Origin: Dehalococcoidales bacterium
Lineage (GTDB): Bacteria; Chloroflexota; Dehalococcoidia; Dehalococcoidales; UBA3254
DNA length: 19,264 bases
NCBI GenBank assembly: GCA_016926695.1
Contig: JAFGOB010000078.1
Location: 1-19,264, forward strand
Direction: 5' to 3'
Translations under genes and position numbers: made by a program
Shown: positions 7,979-14,692 of the stretch, in pieces
Layout: each line of letters begins with the position of its first letter
Position numbering within the stretch: position 1 is the stretch's first letter
The notes under the pieces: generated by a model
Told to the model about the DNA's origin: nothing
The model's database searches: none
What the model saw: the letters and a program-made list of their open reading frames with translations, nothing else

Positions 7979-9577
7979 TTACAGAATGCCCGGCTCACGA
8001 TATTCTCCGAAAACATCACGGAGCGCGTCACTAATCTCGCCGATTGTCGTATAAGCTTTTACTGCTTCAATCAAAGCTGGCATGAGATTCTCATCTGTAC
8101 CGGCGACTTTTCTCACGTTCTCCAGGGCCTGCTGTACCTTCCGGGTATTTCTATTCGCCTTGAGTTTCCTTAATCTCTCGACCTGTTTATATTCAAATGC
8201 GGCATCTACCTCCAGGACGGTTGGAGGCTGTTCTTCCGTGATTTTGTATTTGTTAACGCCGACCACCACCTGTTCTCCTGAATCTAAAGCTCTCTGGTAA
8301 TCATAAGCCGAGCGACTTATTTCACCCTGAACATAGCCCGTGCGAATGGCTTCCAGTGCGCCGCCTATCTCATCAACCTTCTGAATATATTTCCAGGCGC
8401 CTTCCTCAATCCGGGTAGTAAGCGACTCCAGATAATAAGACCCACCCAGAGGATCGACAGTATCGGCCACACCGCTTTCCTCGGCAATGATTTGCTGAGT
8501 CCTGAGGGCTACCTGTACTGCCTGCTCTGTCGGCAATGCCCAGGCTTCATCGAATGAATTGGTATGCAAAGATTGGCAACCACCCAGCACCGCGGCAAGC
8601 GCCTGGATTGTGACCCGGATTATGTTATTCAAGGGTTGCTGGGCAGTCAAAGTAAACCCGTCCGTTTGTACATGATACCTTAGCATCATTGAGCGAGGAT
8701 TAGTAGAATGGAATCTCTCCTTAACGATTTTAGCCCATATCCGGCGTAAAGCTCTGAACTTGGCTATCTCTTCAATCAAATTAGTATTAGCCGCAAAAAA
8801 GAATGAAAAGCGGGGCGCAAAAGAATCAATCTGCATTCCCTTATCCAACATAGCCTGGATATAAGCGATCCCGTTTGCCAGAGTAAAAGCGGCTTCTTGA
8901 ATTGCGGTCGCTCCTGCTTCTCGAATGTGGTAGCCACTGATACTAATTGAGTTCCATTCCGGCATGTTTTCTGCACAATAACAGCAAACATCGGTTACCA
9001 ACCGCATTGAGGGCCTTGGAGCAAAGATATATGTGTTCCGGGCAATAAATTCCTTTAAAATATCATTTTGGACAGTTCCACGAAGCTGGCTCTTATCAAC
9101 TCCCTGCTTTTCTGCTGCGGCTATGTACATAGCCAGGAGAATAGCAGCAGTGGAATTGATAGTCATAGAAGTACTGACTTCTGCCAGGGGAATACCATCC
9201 CAGAGTTGCTCCATATCTTGAAGAGAATCTATAGCAACTCCAGTCTTACCCACCTCCCCGGCTGAGAGGGGATGGTCGGAATCATATCCCTCCTGGGTCG
9301 GCAAATGAAAAGCGACACTAAAGCCGGTATTTCCCTGGCTATATAAATATTTATAACGCTGGTTGGTCTCTTCCACAGTAGCAAACCCGGCATACTGGCG
9401 CATCGTCCACAGCTTTCCCCGGTAACCGTTGGGCATGATATGTCTTGTGAAAGGGTATTCTCCCGGTAAACTAATATCGCTGGTACCGTCTGAGGGTAGA
9501 TATACCCTTTTCACCAATGAGCCATTTACAGAAGTTTTAAATTCCTTTTTCCTTTCTGCTGTTTTATCTATTTTCAT
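7979..9577 (-). CDS. mcmA1: Methylmalonyl-CoA mutase, catalytic (large) subunit
   Basis: A 532-residue TIM-barrel acyl-CoA mutase without its own B12 domain, which is supplied by the next gene. It rearranges (R)-methylmalonyl-CoA to succinyl-CoA or the reverse. Family landmarks appear in order: [18 protein letters not shown] (58-75), [20 protein letters not shown] (92-111), STSMTIN (135-141), QNDILKEF (170-177), RPSMR (188-192) and SISGYH (212-217). Tyr62 and Arg192 match the carboxylate-binding Tyr and Arg of methylmalonyl-CoA mutase, which isobutyryl-CoA mutases replace with Phe and Gln; His217 matches the catalytic His. This supports methylmalonyl-CoA as substrate. ATG 9577 follows GGGAGAG by about 8 bases. 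The meaB stop is 24 bases upstream. Confidence 0.94.
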   Translation of the reverse strand: MKIDKTAERKKEFKTSVNGSLVKRVYLPSDGTSDISLPGEYPFTRHIMPNGYRGKLWTMRQYAGFATVEETNQRYKYLYSQGNTGFSVAFHLPTQEGYDSDHPLSAGEVGKTGVAIDSLQDMEQLWDGIPLAEVSTSMTINSTAAILLAMYIAAAEKQGVDKSQLRGTVQNDILKEFIARNTYIFAPRPSMRLVTDVCCYCAENMPEWNSISISGYHIREAGATAIQEAAFTLANGIAYIQAMLDKGMQIDSFAPRFSFFFAANTNLIEEIAKFRALRRIWAKIVKERFHSTNPRSMMLRYHVQTDGFTLTAQQPLNNIIRVTIQALAAVLGGCQSLHTNSFDEAWALPTEQAVQVALRTQQIIAEESGVADTVDPLGGSYYLESLTTRIEEGAWKYIQKVDEIGGALEAIRTGYVQGEISRSAYDYQRALDSGEQVVVGVNKYKITEEQPPTVLEVDAAFEYKQVERLRKLKANRNTRKVQQALENVRKVAGTDENLMPALIEAVKAYTTIGEISDALRDVFGEYREPGIL

Positions 9578-9601
9578 TTTTCATCTCTCCCGCCATAACA
9601 T

Positions 9602-10363
9602 TTATTTTGAAACAGGCGGTTTTGTTCTGTGCTTTTCAATTTCTTGATAGAGTTCTTCTATACCGATATCGTTGGAAGCTTGAACCATAAGAATGGACTG
9701 CTCATTCCTTTTGGAACTGTAGGCAAGCTCATCCCTGATTTGATTTTCAAGTTTATCGGCTCCTTCAAGGTCGGCTTTATTGATAACAATTATATCCGCT
9801 ATTTCTATTAGTCCGGCTTTCATCATCTGAATACTATCACCATACCCCGGGACCAGCACTACCACAACTGTATCTGCAACATGAATAATGTCGGTCTCTG
9901 TTTGCCCCACTCCCGTGGTCTCGATAAGAATGATGTTTTTCCCCGATGCCTCCAACAATCTGACCGTGTTATCAATAGCCCTGCAAAGTCCGCCATAGTA
10001 TCCCCGGGTGGCCATGCTGCGGATAAAGACCCCTTTATCCAGATAATGTTGTTGCATACGGATCCGGTCTCCCAGCATAGCCCCACCGGTAATAGCACTG
10101 CTGGGATCAATAGCAATCACTCCAATAGTTAAACCCTGCCTTCGATAACAGGCTATCAGCTTATCTATTAAGGTGCTTTTTCCGGCTCCTGCCAGTCCCG
10201 TAATTCCTATAACATGGGCTTTTGAAGCAGGGGGAGAAACCAGCCCCATTATCTCCGTAACTTCCGGAATCTCATTCTCAATAAGACTGATCAATTGAGC
10301 CAGGGAAGAATTATCACCCTTATTCATCCGCTCAATTTGTTCTTTAATATTATGACTCAACAT
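9602..10363 (-). CDS. meaB: MeaB/ArgK-type GTPase, methylmalonyl-CoA mutase chaperone
   Basis: A 253-residue G3E-family P-loop GTPase that guards and reloads the B12 cofactor of methylmalonyl-CoA mutase. Motifs seen are the Walker A GLAGAGKST (56-64), AIDPSS (84-89), GGAMLGDRIRM (93-103), ETTGVGQTE (148-156), GYGD (173-176) and the base-specificity NKAD (195-198). It is somewhat shorter than the roughly 300 or more residues usual for MeaB, mainly at the ends, but the G domain is intact. ATG 10363 has no clear Shine-Dalgarno; ATG 10327 (MNKGD) is a poorer alternative. It is the first gene of the four-gene mutase operon, which fits its assembly role. Confidence 0.92.
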   Translation of the reverse strand: MLSHNIKEQIERMNKGDNSSLAQLISLIENEIPEVTEIMGLVSPPASKAHVIGITGLAGAGKSTLIDKLIACYRRQGLTIGVIAIDPSSAITGGAMLGDRIRMQQHYLDKGVFIRSMATRGYYGGLCRAIDNTVRLLEASGKNIILIETTGVGQTETDIIHVADTVVVVLVPGYGDSIQMMKAGLIEIADIIVINKADLEGADKLENQIRDELAYSSKRNEQSILMVQASNDIGIEELYQEIEKHRTKPPVSK

Positions 10364-10421
10364 ATCAATTTATCTGATATAATTTTTTTAATGCTCTACT
10401 TAGCAATACATTAAAACTCAT

Positions 10422-10427
10422 ATTATA
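10422..10427 (-). promoter_or_regulatory. Possible -10 box for the meaB-mcm-mce operon
   Basis: A perfect TATAAT on the minus strand lies about 60 bases upstream of the meaB start, in an AT-rich tract. No matching -35 hexamer is visible, so support is limited. I looked for a B12 box of a cobalamin riboswitch between here and meaB and did not find one. Confidence 0.27.
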
Positions 10428-10636
10428 AATATTTTTGGAATCTGCTTTCCGGGTATAACACCAACTTTCTCCAGGCCCGGGTGCAAATACATCCGAAAAA
10501 TATTTATATCTAATAATTTCTCTCCTTGTTGCTCTTCATAGTTAGCATTATAGCTGCCTTTTCTTTGCGAAAGCTAACAATTTAAAAAATTTAACATTTA
10601 CCAAAGTTTACTATTTCGCTTGCATCCTTATAACAG

Positions 10637-10794
10637 GGAGGACTGTAACGGGTAGTCCTCCAAAGATATTATTCCACTGCGCATATCAGCAGCGCAAGCA
10701 AGACAGGTGGTGGTTCCATGTGCCTCATAGTTTGTACCAGGTAGCATAATGAACCAGGGGGATTCTAAGACAATAACAGGAGGAGGGTCCCCCC
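10637..10794 (+). ncRNA. Candidate structured leader upstream of the cNMP-binding protein gene
   Basis: Four helices can be drawn in sequence. GGAGGACT (10637-10644) pairs with AGTCCTCC (10654-10661). TGCGC (10679-10683) pairs with GCGCA (10693-10697). TGGTTC (10711-10716) pairs with GAACCA (10751-10756) and encloses a second TGCCT/AGG..GCA helix. GGGGGA (10757-10762) pairs with TCCCCC (10788-10793). Close-packed helices within 160 bases suggest a folded RNA, but I recognise no riboswitch class and the fold is by eye. Confidence 0.25.
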
Positions 10795-10838
10795 GTATTT
10801 ATTCCGATAAACATTGCTACTTTTCTGCCTGATGCTTT

Positions 10839-10868
10839 TTCTCGAACCATGCCCTTCATTTTCGAGAA
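10839..10868. promoter_or_regulatory. 8-bp inverted repeat, possible operator
   Basis: TTCTCGAA (10839-10846) and TTCGAGAA (10861-10868) are perfect inverted repeats 14 bases apart, about 70 bases before the cNMP-binding protein gene. A partial third copy, TTTCTCG, occurs at 10887-10893 just before a TATAAG element (10894-10899). This could be a dimeric regulator site or a small hairpin. Confidence 0.3.
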
Positions 10869-10939
10869 TGCATTGTATGCGGGTAATTTCTCGTATAAGA
10901 TGAAAGTAGAGAAGGATTGAGAAAAAGGAGAATGGGAAC

Positions 10940-11434
10940 ATGGTTAATGCAAGCGACTTGAAGGGCTATAATCTGTTTTCAGGTCTGGAAGAATCCGCCC
11001 TTGCCCGGATTGCTGAGCTTTGCACCAGGCACACTTATCCGGCCAACACCGTAATTTTCGATCCGAATACCAGCGCCGATGACGTATATTTACTGGAAGG
11101 CGGCAATGATGTAGTGCAGATTGAGATACCTATCCAGGAGCACGATATAAAGGTAACAATACATACCCTGCACAAGGGAGAGGTCTTCGGCTGGGCCGCG
11201 CTGGGTCCGCCGCATTCGAGAACCGCTACCGCCAGGTGCCTGGAACAAGCCAGTGTGATTGTCATTAAAGGAAAGGATCTCCTGGACCTGCTGGAAAACG
11301 ATGCTGCCACAGGCTACCAGGTAATGAAGAACTTAAGCGGCATCATCAGCTCCAGACTGGCCTATACCACGATAGTCTTCCGCAGGGAAATACAGAGGCT
11401 AACCAGGAAACACACCAGCATGGTTACTGCCTGA
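10940..11434 (+). CDS. Stand-alone cyclic-nucleotide-binding domain protein
   Basis: A 164-residue protein made of one CRP-type cyclic-nucleotide-binding beta-barrel (about 8-120) plus a C-terminal helix (about 120-155), and no DNA-binding helix-turn-helix. The phosphate-binding cassette reads G80-E81 ... P-H-S-R94-T95-A96. Glu81 and Arg94 match the residues that hold the ribose and cyclic phosphate in CRP, so ligand binding is plausible. It is shorter than CRP/FNR regulators (about 210-230 residues) because the HTH is absent; the frame stops cleanly with no HTH-like sequence after it. AAGGAG at 10925-10930 precedes ATG 10940. It may sense a cyclic nucleotide and act through a partner protein. 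The DUF2934 gene follows 74 bases later, probably in the same transcript. Confidence 0.83.
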   Translation: MVNASDLKGYNLFSGLEESALARIAELCTRHTYPANTVIFDPNTSADDVYLLEGGNDVVQIEIPIQEHDIKVTIHTLHKGEVFGWAALGPPHSRTATARCLEQASVIVIKGKDLLDLLENDAATGYQVMKNLSGIISSRLAYTTIVFRREIQRLTRKHTSMVTA

Positions 11435-11508
11435 CAAGGGAGGATACAGAGAACATAATAAAGGAGATGCCCGGCAGCCGGAAAAATCAAGCCAGGGAGG
11501 TGGATGGT

Positions 11509-11712
11509 ATGACAAGAGAAGAAGAAATCAGACTCATAGCCTACAGCCTCTGGGTAAGGGAAGGATACCCCCACGGACGAGCCGTTGAGCACTGGTTGAG
11601 GGCTGAAGCCATCTGGGAGAAAGTCCACACGGGGAAAACGGCCTCCGGCATTTTCACAGCAATCCAGGAAGAAGCGGAAGAAGACGATCTCAGTTACTCT
11701 CCTTCTTTCTGA
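11509..11712 (+). CDS. DUF2934 family small protein
   Basis: A 67-residue protein from ATG 11509. The pattern E-x2-I-R-x-I-A-Y-x-L-W-x3-G-x-P-x-G-x4-H-W-x-R-A-E matches the DUF2934 domain, a short helical domain of unknown function found in many bacteria. I prefer ATG 11509 over ATG 11467 because GGGAGG (11495-11500) lies 8 bases before it, whereas AAGGAG abuts ATG 11467 with no spacer. The conserved motif begins right after MTREEE. It follows the cNMP-binding gene and may be co-transcribed with it. The acidic tail (EEAEEDD) is not conserved as far as I know. Confidence 0.72.
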   Translation: MTREEEIRLIAYSLWVREGYPHGRAVEHWLRAEAIWEKVHTGKTASGIFTAIQEEAEEDDLSYSPSF

Positions 11713-12123
11713 TCCGTAATATGTGAAGTTCTATTACTTGCGAGTAGAGGCCGGCAGCGTATAGCTGCCCTGTGTAGTCAATGAACTCCCGGAACGGCCG
11801 ATACCTTACCGCCTATATTGCGGTGATTGGTCCATTCATAGAGGTAGACTGAAAAGCACATCCTACCATATCGTAATATGGAAAATCGGTACAATAATTG
11901 AGTCTGCCCTACCACCCTGAGATGCTGCCCGAAGGGAGAAAAGGCGTCGTCGGGTAACAGCATGACAATGTCCGGAAGGTTGTTGCTTTGTAGTCTGTCG
12001 TCTGCTTTACAAAGGCGAGGGTATCACCGCTATAGATAACGGCGCTTTCAGGGTGTTATACTACAAGGTGATGTTTTCCCAACTACGTACCTATCAACCT
12101 GTACTTTCCCCGGCTTTTAACAT
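11713..12123. other. Gene-free stretch with several small hairpins
   Basis: About 410 bases with no supported gene. Perfect small hairpins occur at 11753-11769 (GGCAGC/GCTGCC) and 11866-11881 (CCATAT/ATATGG), with TTACCGC/GCGGTGA at 11806-11826 and ATCACC/GGTGAT at 12023-12072. An imperfect repeat, ATGCTG-CCCGA against TCGGG-TAA-CAGCAT, spans 11922-11963. None has a T-run. The first may end the DUF2934 transcript. A minus-strand frame at 11778-11963 lacks a ribosome binding site. Confidence 0.4.
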
Positions 12124-13341
12124 GTGAAAGGCGCTAAATTGCTGAAGAAATCGTACAATACGGCAGTGATTGGCGGCGGGGCCGCCGGAATATGCGCAGC
12201 CATCACCCTGGCACGCAGGGGAAAGTCCGTTATCATCTGCGAAAAAACGCACGTTGCCGGAAAAAAGCTCCTGGCGACAGGCAACGGGAGATGTAATCTC
12301 CTGAATGACGAACTGAACGAGTCTTTTTACAATCCCGAAGCCGCGGAACTGGTCAGGTCCGTTTTCAGGCAGTTCGGGAAAGACCGTATATTATCATTCT
12401 TCCGCGGACTGGGACTTATAACCTTCTCACAGGAAGGACGGGTCTTTCCCATCACCAATCAGGCCGCCTCGGTCCTGAAAGTCCTGGAAATGGAACTTGC
12501 CAGATTATGCGTAGAGATAGAACCGGATTTCAATTGTACCTCGGTTTCCTGTGGGGAAAAGATTATTAAGGTCTCGTCAGCGGAAAAAAAAGAAATTGAG
12601 TGCCTTAAAGTGATCGTCGCTGCCGGCGGCAGGAGCTATCCCGCTTTCGGCTCGGACGGGAGCATGTATGCCGTCGCAGCCCAACTGGGGCACAGGATCA
12701 TCACTCCAGTCCCCTGCGCAGTCCCACTGGTGGTAAAGGACAATCTTTGCTTTTTACTCCAGGGACAGCGTATTTTCGCGGTGGCCAGGAGCATTATTGA
12801 CGGATGTGAAGCTAAACGGGCCGGAGGCGAATTACTGTTCACCAAGTACGGTCTCTCCGGTACATGCATACTTGACATCAGCCAGTCCGTTTCGGCGGCC
12901 CTGAACAGAGAACACCGCAGCCGGATCCAAGTATCGATCGACCTTCTGCCTTTTCTGGATAGAGAACCGCTTAAGGCTGAACTTGAAAAGAGGCAAAAGC
13001 AGGGAATAGTACCCGAAGAGATGCTGGCGGGACTGCTGCCCAACAAGCTGTGTTCAGCATTCAAGGGGCTTTTCGAGAAAAATGGTTCTGAGTCCGTAGC
13101 GGCTGCTGCGGGGGCATTAAAGGACTTGCGTTTTAAAGTGGAAGGCACGCGTGGATGGAATGAAGCCGAGTTCACCTGCGGCGGCATTGACGTGAGTGAG
13201 ATCAGGAGCGGGACACTCGAATCGAAAATCAAGAAAGGCGTCTATTTCGCCGGGGAAATCCTGGATGTCAACGGGCAGCGGGGCGGCTACAATCTGGCCT
13301 GGGCTTGGGCTTCGGGCATGGTGGCTGGAAAAAGCGGATAA
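12124..13341 (+). CDS. BaiN/HI0933-family NAD(P)/FAD-dependent oxidoreductase
   Basis: A soluble flavoprotein of 405 residues, normal for the HI0933/YhiN/BaiN family. The Rossmann FAD motif TAVIGGGAAGICAAITLA is at 13-30. The family signature GKKLLATGNGRCNL follows at 46-59, AAGGRSYPAFGSDG comes mid-protein, and the C-terminus has GGIDVSE, GVYFAGEILDVNGQRGGYN and LAWAWASG. Members are generally uncharacterised reductases; BaiN is implicated in bile-acid dehydroxylation, but that role cannot be assumed here. The GTG at 12124 lacks a Shine-Dalgarno. TTG 12139 has GAAAGG 7 bases upstream and is a credible alternative start that removes five residues. It stands alone between a gene-poor stretch and a coiled-coil gene. 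Confidence 0.88.
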   Translation: MKGAKLLKKSYNTAVIGGGAAGICAAITLARRGKSVIICEKTHVAGKKLLATGNGRCNLLNDELNESFYNPEAAELVRSVFRQFGKDRILSFFRGLGLITFSQEGRVFPITNQAASVLKVLEMELARLCVEIEPDFNCTSVSCGEKIIKVSSAEKKEIECLKVIVAAGGRSYPAFGSDGSMYAVAAQLGHRIITPVPCAVPLVVKDNLCFLLQGQRIFAVARSIIDGCEAKRAGGELLFTKYGLSGTCILDISQSVSAALNREHRSRIQVSIDLLPFLDREPLKAELEKRQKQGIVPEEMLAGLLPNKLCSAFKGLFEKNGSESVAAAAGALKDLRFKVEGTRGWNEAEFTCGGIDVSEIRSGTLESKIKKGVYFAGEILDVNGQRGGYNLAWAWASGMVAGKSG

Positions 13342-13468
13342 AGCCCCCCGACCTTAAGGTGCGGGTATTGTTTATTCCGACCCTGAAGGGTCGATCTGCG
13401 GTTATGAAATCCCGTCATCCTGAAGAGGATATGCAAACGCATGGCGTTATATTATAATATATGAGGCA
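13342..13468. other. Short spacer with consecutive hairpins after the flavoprotein gene
   Basis: The palindrome ACCTTAAGGT (about 13352-13361) is followed by CGACCC-TGAA-GGGTCG (13378-13393) and ATCCT-GAAG-AGGAT (13417-13430). None has a downstream T-run. They may end the upstream transcript or be processing sites. The next gene begins at 13469. Confidence 0.35.
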
Positions 13469-13837
13469 ATGGATCAAAGTAGCATCGATACCAAACAGGA
13501 CAATCCGATAAGAACTGATGTTGAACCGGACAGGATCGAGTGTGCGCTGAGGGGGCTTAGTGAAGCTGTAGCTGACCAGAAAGAGCGCCTTGAAAAACAG
13601 ACAGCGGCTTTGGAAAAACTAACCCAGGCCGTCAAGCAACTCGAACAGACTGTTAAGAAAGAAATCCATTCCGAAGCACGCCAGTCCAGCTCACAACTGG
13701 ATGAGCTTATCAAGCTATTTGTGGAATACGACATTAATCCCCAGTTTTACCACGAGTATAAAATGCTCAAGCCCCCGCCCGCAGCTAAACCCGGACAACT
13801 GGTAAGGCGCAAACGCAATCACAATATCGATAAATAG
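13469..13837 (+). CDS. Coiled-coil protein of unknown function
   Basis: A 122-residue protein that I do not recognise. Residues about 28-67 form a strong heptad coiled coil rich in Glu, Lys and Leu. An amphipathic stretch, LDELIKLFVEYDINPQFYHEYKM (about 77-99), follows, and the tail is basic (RRKRNHN). The N-terminus is polar and probably disordered. There is no signal peptide or membrane segment. The start ATG 13469 has only weak purine-rich sequence before it (ATGAGGCA), so expression level is uncertain. The clear heptads and balanced codons argue for a real gene. The shadow frame on the other strand (13474-13734) has no such features. Confidence 0.6.
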   Translation: MDQSSIDTKQDNPIRTDVEPDRIECALRGLSEAVADQKERLEKQTAALEKLTQAVKQLEQTVKKEIHSEARQSSSQLDELIKLFVEYDINPQFYHEYKMLKPPPAAKPGQLVRRKRNHNIDK

Positions 13838-13934
13838 GGATAATCACGACTGATTTAGCCTATGCCGTAACATATGCCTTACATGGATGAAGCAATCCCT
13901 CATCCAGGCATGAAATTGATCCTGACAAGCGCAT

Positions 13935-13963
13935 TTGACACGGAAAGGCAATGCTGTTATAAT
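13935..13963 (+). promoter_or_regulatory. Perfect consensus sigma-70 promoter upstream of marR
   Basis: TTGACA (13935-13940), a 17-base spacer and TATAAT (13958-13963) match the vegetative consensus at every position. The start site should be near 13970, giving a leader of about 145 bases to the MarR gene. A promoter this strong usually needs repression, which fits the palindrome that follows at once. Confidence 0.8.
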
Positions 13964-13971
13964 CCCTTTAA

Positions 13972-13986
13972 TGTCGTCATACGACA
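13972..13986. promoter_or_regulatory. Palindromic operator candidate for the MarR regulator
   Basis: TGTCGT-CAT-ACGACA is a perfect inverted repeat with a 3-base centre, placed right at the expected transcription start of the consensus promoter. MarR-family dimers typically bind 15-20-base palindromes of this kind, often in their own promoters. Autorepression is the simplest reading. No second full copy was found before either redox cassette. Confidence 0.5.
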
Positions 13987-14011
13987 CTTCTGCACCTTTA
14001 CTGCATTATGT

Positions 14012-14046
14012 AAACGCTGCTGTCTGTAGCACAGACGGCAGCGTTT
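14012..14046 (+). promoter_or_regulatory. Strong leader hairpin between the promoter and marR
   Basis: AAACGCTGC (14012-14020) pairs with GCAGCGTTT (14038-14046), T14021 with G14037 (wobble), and GTCTGT (14022-14027) with ACAGAC (14031-14036), around an AGC loop. The 16-bp stem is followed by GATTTG, which is not a full T-run. It could act as an attenuator, or simply as a stable leader structure, about 70 bases before the marR start. Confidence 0.45.
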
Positions 14047-14115
14047 GATTTGCGGCAGAGTATAGCTACATCAATTAATTTACTCAGGCCATGAAAGAAC
14101 CAGGGCATATCAGTT

Positions 14116-14580
14116 ATGGAAGAGATTCTGAAACTGGATGAATATAACATGCTGTGGCAGAGATTTTCCCAGGCAAGATCCGCCATAGTTAAAGCCCGGC
14201 AAAAAAAGGCCGGGAAGTATCTCCACCCCAACTGGGGTAGTGCTCTGGTCCTGATATGGTCGCTGGAAGGCCAGGCTACACCCGGCATATTATCCGAAGC
14301 TCTTTTCCTGGAACACCATTCCGTGTCGGAGCTGATCAACAGGCTGGAGAAAAAGGGCCTGGTTAAAAGGACCAAAGACCCGGATTATAAAAACAGGGTC
14401 AGGTTGTCGATCACCGAAAAGGGGCGCAGGGACTGTTATGAAGCTATGCAAACGGAGTTTTTATCCAGCATCATGTCCTCTCTCTCAAAAGAGCAGGCAG
14501 TCCAATTCAAAACATGCCTGGATATCCTGCTTCAGAAGGCCCTTGATGAGCTGGGAATAGAGAATAAATACCCTCAATAA
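14116..14580 (+). CDS. MarR-family transcriptional regulator
   Basis: A 154-residue winged-helix regulator of normal MarR length. The DNA-binding core is at about 53-100: helix ATPGILSEALFL, recognition helix HHSVSELINRLEKKGLV, and wing KRTKDPDYKNRVRLSIT with the family Asp and Arg, then TEKGRR. Flanking helices at 5-30 and 110-150 should form the dimer interface and ligand pocket. ATG 14116 has only a weak upstream purine stretch, so translation may be modest. It lies 112 bases before redox cassette 2 on the same strand and downstream of a consensus promoter with a palindrome. I infer autoregulation and possibly control of the cassette. The ligand is unknown. Confidence 0.88.
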   Translation: MEEILKLDEYNMLWQRFSQARSAIVKARQKKAGKYLHPNWGSALVLIWSLEGQATPGILSEALFLEHHSVSELINRLEKKGLVKRTKDPDYKNRVRLSITEKGRRDCYEAMQTEFLSSIMSSLSKEQAVQFKTCLDILLQKALDELGIENKYPQ

Positions 14581-14631
14581 CAATCAAAAAGTGGAATGAC
14601 TGCGTGTTGTTTTTTCTGTACAGGCCATTCG

Positions 14632-14650
14632 TACATGTTCAATGTATAAA
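14632..14650 (+). promoter_or_regulatory. Small inverted repeat and -10-like element before cassette 2
   Basis: TACAT (14632-14636) and ATGTA (14642-14646) form an inverted repeat that overlaps a TATAAA (14645-14650), about 43 bases before the cassette 2 start. No good -35 is found at the right distance. It may be a regulated promoter, or cassette 2 may be read from the marR promoter. Confidence 0.25.
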
Positions 14651-14692
14651 TAAAAACGATTCAATTCGGTTAAAAAATGAAAGGGGGTAGAA

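Larger units (their letters stand above)
10364..10939. other. Intergenic region between meaB and the cNMP-binding protein gene
   Basis: The left part (to about 10635) is AT-rich and should carry the divergent promoters. On the plus strand, TTTACT (10607-10612), a 16-base spacer and TATAAC (10629-10634) form a weak promoter candidate. From there to the gene lie about 300 bases with several nested inverted repeats, described in the next entry, and then a TTCTCGAA/TTCGAGAA repeat close to the gene. No open frame with a ribosome binding site is seen. Confidence 0.4.

Noticed and set aside
10364..10470. A cobalamin riboswitch upstream of the B12-dependent mutase operon
   Set aside because: No B12-box-like sequence was seen in the short AT-rich leader before meaB.
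11432..11434. Whether TGA stops of the cNMP-binding (11432) and DUF2934 (11710) genes are recoded as Sec
   Set aside because: No U-x-x-C or similar redox context surrounds them, and both proteins end at family-typical or plausible places.
11467..11508. ATG 11467 as start of the DUF2934 protein
   Set aside because: AAGGAG abuts the ATG with no spacer, while ATG 11509 has good spacing and begins right at the conserved domain.
11778..11963. A 61-residue minus-strand frame
   Set aside because: No Shine-Dalgarno, no motif, and it lies in a stretch full of small hairpins.
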